Of a stretch of 64,000 nt of DNA, positions 58,609 through 64,000 are shown piece after piece. The stretch is from Halosimplex rubrum (lineage in GTDB: Archaea > Halobacteriota > Halobacteria > Halobacteriales > Haloarculaceae): assembly GCF_013415885.1 (NCBI RefSeq), contig NZ_CP058910.1, positions 372,001 to 436,000 of the forward strand, in the 5' to 3' direction. A model generated the notes under the pieces. That model was not told where the DNA came from and ran no database searches. It worked only from the letters and a program-made list of their open reading frames with translations. Position numbers and translations under genes: made by a program. How positions within the stretch are numbered: the first letter of the stretch is position 1; each line of letters begins with the position of its first letter.

Positions 58609-61383
58609 ATGAGCGACCTCGAACAGGAGTATCGACTCGACTACTTCGAGGAGCACGGCTTCCACCGGAAGGAGTGCTCCGAGTGTGGGGCCCACTTCTG
58701 GACGCTCGACGGGGACCGGGCGACCTGCGGCGAGCCGCCATGCGAAGAGTACGGCTTCATCGACGACCCCGGCTTCGACGAACAGCTGTCGCTCGAAGAG
58801 ACCCGCGAGGCGTTCCTCTCCTTCTTCGAGGAGCGGGGTCACGAGCGCATCGACCCCTACCCGGTCGCGGCCAATCGCTGGCGCGACGACGTGCTTCTCA
58901 CGCAGGCTTCTATTTACGACTTCCAACCGCACGTCACCAGCGGCGAGTCCCCGCCGCCGGCCAACCCGCTGGTCGTCTCCCAGCCCTGCATCCGGATGCA
59001 GGACATCGACAACGTCGGCAAGACCGGCCGGCACACCATGGCCTTCGAGATGGGCGGCCACCACGCGTTCAACGCCGACGAAGGCACCGACTACGCCTAC
59101 GAGGGCGAGGTCTACTGGAAGGACCAGTGCGTCGAGCACTGCGTCGACCTGCTCGATTCGGTCGGCGCCGACGTGGAGGATCTGACCCTCATCGAGGACC
59201 CGTGGGTCGGCGGCGGCAACGCCGGCCCCGCCTTCGAGGTCATCTACCGCGGGCTCGAACTCGCGACGCTCGTCTTCATGCAGTTCGAGCAGGATCCGGA
59301 GGGGGAGTTCGAGATGAAAGACGGCAACACGTACAGCCGGATGGACCGCCGGGTCATCGACACCGGCTACGGCATCGAGCGCTGGACGTGGATGTCCCAG
59401 GGCACCCCCACCGTCTACGAGGCCGTCTACCCCGAGACGATCGACTTCCTGAAAGAGAACGCCGGCCTCGACTACTCCGAGCGGGAGGCGGAGATCGTCC
59501 ACCGCGCCGCGAAGCTCGCGGGCCACATGGACATCGACGAGGCCGAGGACATGGAGTCGGCCCGCGACAACATCGCCGACCAGCTCGACGTGAGTACCGG
59601 CGAACTCACCGACCTGCTCGAACCGCTGGAGGACATCTACGCCATCGCCGACCACTGCCGGACGCTCGCGTACATGCTCGGCGACAACATCGTCCCGTCG
59701 AACGTCGGCACGGGCTATCTCGCCCGGATGGTCCTCCGCCGGACCAAGCGCCTGGTGGACAACGTCGGCGTCGACGCGCCGCTGGACGAACTCGTCGACA
59801 TGCAGGCCGAGCGGCTGGGCTACGAGAACCGCGACACCGTCCGCGACATCGTCCGGACCGAGGTCGAGAAGTATCGCGAGACCCTCGACCGCGGGGGACG
59901 GCGCGTCCGCCAGCTCGCCGACGACTACGCTCAGCAGGGCGAGCCGATCCCGGTCGGCGAGCTCATCGAGCTGTACGACTCCCACGGCATCCAGCCGGAC
60001 ATGGTGGAGGAGATCGCCGCCGAGAAGGGCGTCGAGGTGGAGGCGCCCGACGACTTCTACGCGCTCGTGGCCGAACGCCACGGCGGCGGCCAGGCCTTCG
60101 AGGAGGAGGAGGGCCGACCCTACGCCGATCGACTGGCGGAGCTCCCGGACACCGACCGGCTGTACTACGAGGACCAGCAGCGCACGGAGTTCGAAGCGGT
60201 GGTACTGGAGGTGTTCGAGCGCGACGACGACCGCTACGACGTGGTGCTCGACCAGACGATGTTCTACCCCGAGGGCGGGGGCCAGCCGCCGGACCACGGG
60301 ACGCTGTCGACCGACGACGTGACCGCCGAGGTCACCGACGCCCAGATCGTCGACGGCGTCATCCTCCACACGGCCGACGAGGACCCCGGGAAAGGCGAGT
60401 TCGTCCGCGGCCAGATCGACGCGACCCGGCGCCGTCGGCTGATGGCCCACCACACCGCGACCCACATCGTCATCCACGCCGCCCGGCAGGTGCTGGGCGA
60501 GCACGTCCGCCAGGCCGGCGCCCAGAAGGGCGTCGAGTCCTCGCGCATCGACGTGTCCCACTACGAATCGATCTCCCGCGAGCAGGTCGAAGAGATCGAA
60601 CACCGCGCCAACGACATCGTCCGCTCGAACGGGCCGGTCACACAGGAGTGGCCCGACCGCCACGAGGCCGAGGACGAGCACGGCTTCGACCTCTACCAGG
60701 GCGGCATCCCCGCCGGCGAGAACATCCGGCTCGTCCACGTCGCCGAGGACGTGCAGGCCTGCGGCGGCACCCACGTCGCCCGCACCGGCGACATCGGCAC
60801 GATCAAGATCCTCGGCACCGAGCGCGTCCAGGACGGCGTCATCCGCATCGAGTTCGCCGCGGGCGACGCCGCCGTCCAGGCCACCCAGGACACCGAGGAC
60901 GCCCTCTACGCGGCCGCCGACACCCTCGACGTGGCCCCCGAGGAGGTGCCCGAGACGGCCGAGCGCTTCTTCACCGAGTGGAAGGAGCGCGGCAAGACCA
61001 TCGAGGACCTGAAGGAGGAACTCGCCGAGGTCCGCGCCGCGGGCTCGGGCGGCGGCGAGGAAGTCGAAGTCGGCGCGGAGACCGCGGTCGTCCAGCGTCT
61101 CGACGGCGACATGGACGAACTCCGCGCCACGGCCAACGCCCTCGTCGAAGAGGACAAGATCGCGGTGCTCGGATCGGGTCGCGACGGCGCGACCTTCGTC
61201 GTCGCCGTCCCCGACGGCTCCGCGGTCAACGCCGGCGAGGTCGTGAGCCAACTCGCCGCGAAGGTCGGCGGCGGCGGCGGCGGCCCGCCCGACTTCGCGC
61301 AGGGCGGCGGCCCCGACGCCGACGCGCTCGACGACGCGCTCGACGAGGCCCCCGACGTGCTCCAGCAGGTCGCGAACGCGTAG
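58609..61383 (+). CDS. alaS: Alanyl-tRNA synthetase
   Basis: Charges tRNA-Ala and edits mischarged Ser or Gly. The 924-aa archaeal-type enzyme has an N-terminal Cys cluster ([20 protein letters not shown]), the class II catalytic core ([32 protein letters not shown]), an editing domain with [17 protein letters not shown] (HxxxH) and [13 protein letters not shown], and a C-terminal oligomerisation part (~700-924) with a Gly-rich segment. Length fits archaeal AlaRS. It is a solid core gene. Confidence 0.97.
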   Translation: MSDLEQEYRLDYFEEHGFHRKECSECGAHFWTLDGDRATCGEPPCEEYGFIDDPGFDEQLSLEETREAFLSFFEERGHERIDPYPVAANRWRDDVLLTQASIYDFQPHVTSGESPPPANPLVVSQPCIRMQDIDNVGKTGRHTMAFEMGGHHAFNADEGTDYAYEGEVYWKDQCVEHCVDLLDSVGADVEDLTLIEDPWVGGGNAGPAFEVIYRGLELATLVFMQFEQDPEGEFEMKDGNTYSRMDRRVIDTGYGIERWTWMSQGTPTVYEAVYPETIDFLKENAGLDYSEREAEIVHRAAKLAGHMDIDEAEDMESARDNIADQLDVSTGELTDLLEPLEDIYAIADHCRTLAYMLGDNIVPSNVGTGYLARMVLRRTKRLVDNVGVDAPLDELVDMQAERLGYENRDTVRDIVRTEVEKYRETLDRGGRRVRQLADDYAQQGEPIPVGELIELYDSHGIQPDMVEEIAAEKGVEVEAPDDFYALVAERHGGGQAFEEEEGRPYADRLAELPDTDRLYYEDQQRTEFEAVVLEVFERDDDRYDVVLDQTMFYPEGGGQPPDHGTLSTDDVTAEVTDAQIVDGVILHTADEDPGKGEFVRGQIDATRRRRLMAHHTATHIVIHAARQVLGEHVRQAGAQKGVESSRIDVSHYESISREQVEEIEHRANDIVRSNGPVTQEWPDRHEAEDEHGFDLYQGGIPAGENIRLVHVAEDVQACGGTHVARTGDIGTIKILGTERVQDGVIRIEFAAGDAAVQATQDTEDALYAAADTLDVAPEEVPETAERFFTEWKERGKTIEDLKEELAEVRAAGSGGGEEVEVGAETAVVQRLDGDMDELRATANALVEEDKIAVLGSGRDGATFVVAVPDGSAVNAGEVVSQLAAKVGGGGGGPPDFAQGGGPDADALDDALDEAPDVLQQVANA

Positions 61384-61445
61384 GGACCGCCGGGGTCACG
61401 CATCCATTCGATGGACTGAAACGATCTCTCCACTAACAATTCTCC

Positions 61446-61718
61446 GTGAGAGCAGTGCGACTCTTCGGGCGCGTACCGCACTGGCGGCGCTGGTGGGATC
61501 TGGCGCAGGTGTCGTTCGCCGGGTGGCTGCTCCTCGTCTTGCTCGGCGGTCCCGACGCCGTCGTGGGACTGACCGGACTGGGCGCGGTAGCGCGGCCGCT
61601 CGAACTCGTGGCGAGTTGGGGACTGCAGACGGCGCTCGCGTCGGGGCTGGTCGGGTTCGTCCTGCTACACGCCGCCGACGAGCGAAAGCCAGCTGTCGGA
61701 GGTTCGAGCGGGAAGTAA
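61446..61718 (+). CDS. Hypothetical membrane protein, two helices
   Basis: A 90-aa protein with two hydrophobic segments (VSFAGWLLLVLLGGPDAVVG and LQTALASGLVGFVLLHA), a basic N-terminus (RRWWDL context) and a polar tail. No family is recognised. The start is GTG 61446, 62 nt after alaS. Convergent with the MoaD-like gene. Confidence 0.65.
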   Translation: MRAVRLFGRVPHWRRWWDLAQVSFAGWLLLVLLGGPDAVVGLTGLGAVARPLELVASWGLQTALASGLVGFVLLHAADERKPAVGGSSGK

Positions 61719-61724
61719 CGCCGT

Positions 61725-62000
61725 TTATCCGCCGCTGACCGGCGGAAAAAGCGCGAGTTCGTCGCCGTCGTCGACGCTCGTCTCGAAGCCATCGGCCTCG
61801 GCGAACGGATCACGGCCCTCGTGGAGCAGACGGACGTGGCCGTACAACTCGCCGTCGTCGTCGAGGACCTCCGATTCGAGGCCGGGGTGAGCGTCCAGCA
61901 GCGCGTCGAAGGCGTCGCCGACGGTTTCGGCGCCGGTGTCGACCTCGATCTCGGTGTCGCCGGCCGTCTCGGCGAGCGTGGCGAACAGTCGCCAGTGCAT
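61725..62000 (-). CDS. MoaD/SAMP-like ubiquitin-fold protein
   Basis: A 91-aa beta-grasp protein (MHWRLFATLAETAGDTEIEV) ending in Gly-Gly (FPPVSGG), the mark of MoaD/ThiS and archaeal SAMP proteins. These are activated by an E1-like enzyme, either to carry sulfur for molybdopterin or to be conjugated to proteins. ELALFPPVSGG is typical MoaD. It may serve the molybdenum cofactor needed by nasA as well as SAMPylation. Confidence 0.9.
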   Translation of the reverse strand: MHWRLFATLAETAGDTEIEVDTGAETVGDAFDALLDAHPGLESEVLDDDGELYGHVRLLHEGRDPFAEADGFETSVDDGDELALFPPVSGG

Positions 62001-62069
62001 ACCCGAGAGAGGGCACCGATACCCAAAGAGCGTTCCGCACTCGGGCGACCACTGACCCGACCGCGTTCG

Positions 62070-63962
62070 CTACTCGTCGTCCTCGCGGCGCTGGTCGACC
62101 GCGACCGTCCAGTCGCTCCCGTTCGACGCCTCGTCGGCGGCTTCCCCATCGTCGTCGTCACCCGACTCCGCTTCGTCCGCGCCGTCGTCTGACTCGACAT
62201 CGTCCGCCACCTCCCCGGGAGCGCCCGACTCGGCGATGGTCTCCGAGTCGTCGCCGACGGTCTCGTCGGCGGACGCGTCAGGGCCGGTCAGCTCGTCCAC
62301 GTCGGTACCGGGGAGGTCGGCGAGCTCCTCGCGCGCCGGCTCTCCGGACCGGTCGTCCGATGCGCCCTCGGCCCCGGGCGTCGCGTTATCGGCCTCCGAA
62401 TCTTCGGCCGGGTCCGCGGCGCTCTCGCCGAAGTCCGCGGCGCCGTCGTCCGGGTCGGTCGCCTCGTCGTCGGCCGACTCGCCGTCCGCCGGCGCGTCCG
62501 ACCGCTCGGCTTCGAGCGCCTCGATGCCGGGGGCGTCCGCGTCGACGAGGGGGTCGGCGGCCGACTCCGCCGACTTCGTCCCGTTTCCGACCGACCCCGA
62601 CGCGTCCGGCGGCGTCTCGCCGTCGACCGACTCCTCGCCGACCGTTCGCCCGGGGTCGATCTGTTCGTCGGGGGTGAGCGCGGCGCCGGCGACGCCGGAG
62701 GGCTCCGGCGTCGCACCGTCGCGGGGCGTCGCGGCCGCTTCGACCTTGCGGATGGCCTCCGGGGCGGCGACGACGTAGACGGCGTCGCCGGGGGCGAGCG
62801 TCCGGTCGCGGGCCGGGAGCGGTTCGACGGGCCCCGAGTCGGGCCGGATCGCGACGACGGTCACGTCGAGGGCGCCGACGGGCTGGCCCGCGAGGTCGCT
62901 CCCCGCGCCGACGGTGACGGCGGCCATCGTCTCCTCGGCGACCCGGAGGATCGACGCGAACTCCCGGTCGGGGCGCGTCTCGACGGGCAGGGTCACCAGT
63001 TTGTACTCGCCCTCGCCGTCGAGTTTCCGCGTGTCGGCGGCGTCGATGGCGAGCGTCGCCACGTCGTCGACGACCCCGCGCAGCTCCGCGGTGACGACGC
63101 GCTCGAAGGGGTCCGTGCGCCACACCTGGACGAGGTCGCCGGCGCTGGCGGCGAAGGCGGGGTCGGCTCTCACCGCGACCGCCGAGGTCTCGGGGGGCAA
63201 GGTCGGACCGATACCGGCGGCGCGGGAGCCGACGGCGAGGTACTCGACGCTCCCGTCGTCGGCCAGTTCGAGGTCGACGTGGCCGACGCCGTAGTCGGCC
63301 TTCAGCCGCGTCACGAGGCGCTCGCGCAGCTCCTCGACGGTCAGCCGCCGCGGGAAGACGAACGTCTTGCCGGCGAGTTTCTCCGTAGTCTCGGCGGGGA
63401 CGGGGTCGTAGCCGACGATGTCCTCGACCTCGTCGGGGAGCTCGACGGTGATGACGCGGCCGACGGCCTGGACGACGCGGCTGACCTCCGTCTCGACGGC
63501 CCGTTCGCCGGTGGCGACGGCCACGTCGCTGCCGAGGCGGTCGCCCACGTCGGCGCCGGCGCGGGTCGCGGCCAGTGCGACGAGGAACGTGACGACGTGG
63601 AACAGGATCCCCGCCTGGTCCAGGGGGTCGCCGCTCCCGTCGGGCGCGATGACCTCCCCGAGCGCCTGGTCGGTGTTGAGGACGACCGCGACGGCACTGA
63701 GACCGAACAGGGCGGGGAGTTCACCGGGGACGCGCTCGCGGACGTACCAGCGATAGAGGAGCGCGACGGCCGCCGCCACGCCGGCGGCGAGGACGGCGAA
63801 GGCGAGCACGCGCACCGCGTTCGTCAGCGCCCGCTCGGTGAGCGAGCCGGACTGGCCGACGACCGCGCCCGCGAGGTCGCCAGTAGCTGCGGCGTCGGCG
63901 ACGAGCGCGATGTCGCCGACCGCCGCGAACGCGGGCCAGACGCCCGCCGCGAGGCCGTTCAC
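62070..63962 (-). CDS. Membrane protein with tandem TrkA-C domains and acidic tail
   Basis: A 630-aa protein. Three or four membrane helices lie within residues ~1-130 (VRVLAFAVLAAGVAAAVALL, ELPALFGLSAVAVVL, ILFHVVTFLVALAA). Two or more TrkA-C/RCK_C-like units follow (~190-420; VHLVTLP-type strands around YKLVTLPVETRPDREFASIL and GQPVGALDVTVVAIR). A ~200-residue acidic disordered tail ends the protein. It is likely a potassium- or ion-related sensor or channel component. The start GTG 63962 overlaps the stop of the upstream gene (GTGA). Confidence 0.82.
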   Translation of the reverse strand: MNGLAAGVWPAFAAVGDIALVADAAATGDLAGAVVGQSGSLTERALTNAVRVLAFAVLAAGVAAAVALLYRWYVRERVPGELPALFGLSAVAVVLNTDQALGEVIAPDGSGDPLDQAGILFHVVTFLVALAATRAGADVGDRLGSDVAVATGERAVETEVSRVVQAVGRVITVELPDEVEDIVGYDPVPAETTEKLAGKTFVFPRRLTVEELRERLVTRLKADYGVGHVDLELADDGSVEYLAVGSRAAGIGPTLPPETSAVAVRADPAFAASAGDLVQVWRTDPFERVVTAELRGVVDDVATLAIDAADTRKLDGEGEYKLVTLPVETRPDREFASILRVAEETMAAVTVGAGSDLAGQPVGALDVTVVAIRPDSGPVEPLPARDRTLAPGDAVYVVAAPEAIRKVEAAATPRDGATPEPSGVAGAALTPDEQIDPGRTVGEESVDGETPPDASGSVGNGTKSAESAADPLVDADAPGIEALEAERSDAPADGESADDEATDPDDGAADFGESAADPAEDSEADNATPGAEGASDDRSGEPAREELADLPGTDVDELTGPDASADETVGDDSETIAESGAPGEVADDVESDDGADEAESGDDDDGEAADEASNGSDWTVAVDQRREDDE

Positions 63963-64000
63963 GCCACCGCCTCCCGGAACGCGTCGAGTTCCCCGCGCGT
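63959..64000 (-). CDS. 3' end of an upstream gene (partial)
   Basis: Only the last 13 codons are inside the window (TRGELDAFREAVA, then TGA). The stop overlaps the start of the TrkA-C membrane gene. Too short to identify; the overlap implies a shared operon, plausibly another TrkA-type protein. Confidence 0.5.
   Translation of the reverse strand, partial: TRGELDAFREAVA

Noticed and set aside
58474-61251. A 925-codon open frame on the minus strand opposite alaS
   Set aside because: Shadow of alaS; the composition is unlike an acidic halophile protein and no motifs are seen.

Overview
The window is chromosomal DNA of a halophilic archaeon (class Halobacteria). The signs are very high GC with strong third-position G/C bias, highly acidic proteins, TATA boxes about 27 nt upstream of apparently leaderless starts, Tat signal peptides, PGF-CTERM tails, type IV pilin signals, archaeal HMG-CoA reductase, archaeal SRP54, RNase Z, DUF373, SAMP/MoaD-like protein and coenzyme F420 genes. 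The gene set resembles the Haloarcula/Halosimplex group, but I cannot fix the genus from sequence alone. No rRNA, tRNA or CRISPR array was seen.

Layout. 1-7.4 kb: the 3' end of a ParA/MinD-like ATPase gene, then a complete assimilatory nitrate cluster (nitrate reductase, NarK-type transporter, MobA-like nucleotidyltransferase, ferredoxin-nitrite reductase, 52-aa acidic protein). Its three promoter regions share a GTTCGTC motif. 7.4-22.6 kb: housekeeping and conserved haloarchaeal genes, including an alpha/beta hydrolase without its serine, a DUF2085 gene with no usable start in its own frame, an acyl-CoA dehydrogenase, a PHP phosphoesterase, a KaiC-like ATPase pair, a CPBP protease, an S15 peptidase and an aldo/keto reductase. 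22.6-31.7 kb: three boxes resembling origin recognition boxes, two paralogous surface proteins with PGF-CTERM tails, an amidohydrolase, HMG-CoA reductase and small membrane proteins.

31.7-33.1 kb: a uracil-DNA glycosylase gene is split into N- and C-terminal remnants by an AT-richer insert carrying a type IV pilin and a 33-aa hydrophobic peptide. 33.1-37.6 kb: the DUF5810/DUF5809 pair, three overlapping tandem NUDIX genes and a rhodanese. 37.6-40.9 kb: an AT-richer accessory island with three copies of a 32-36 bp direct repeat. The repeats bound two cassettes: a Fic-domain protein with a winged helix, and a HEAT-like protein with a CopG-PIN toxin-antitoxin pair. This is the most unusual region.

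41-64 kb: mostly core genes. They include MBL hydrolases, a NUDIX/eIF2B-like fusion, an inositol-phosphatase-type enzyme, the overlapping pair cofE and mer-like F420 reductase, a PhoU/TrkA-C regulator with two MgtE-type membrane genes, srp54, an SppA-like protease, DUF373, rnz, a DUF4382 lipoprotein preceded by a 26-codon overlapping leader ORF, alaS, a MoaD/SAMP-like protein and a TrkA-C membrane protein. Two hairpin-forming repeat elements lie at 47.8 kb and 55.4 kb.

Functional links: the nitrate genes act together in nitrogen assimilation, and the MobA-like protein probably serves the molybdenum cofactor of the reductase. cofE and the F420 reductase are translationally coupled. The PhoU/TrkA-C protein probably regulates the two adjacent MgtE halves. 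The accessory cassettes look like stress, defence or selfish modules acquired through repeat-associated recombination.
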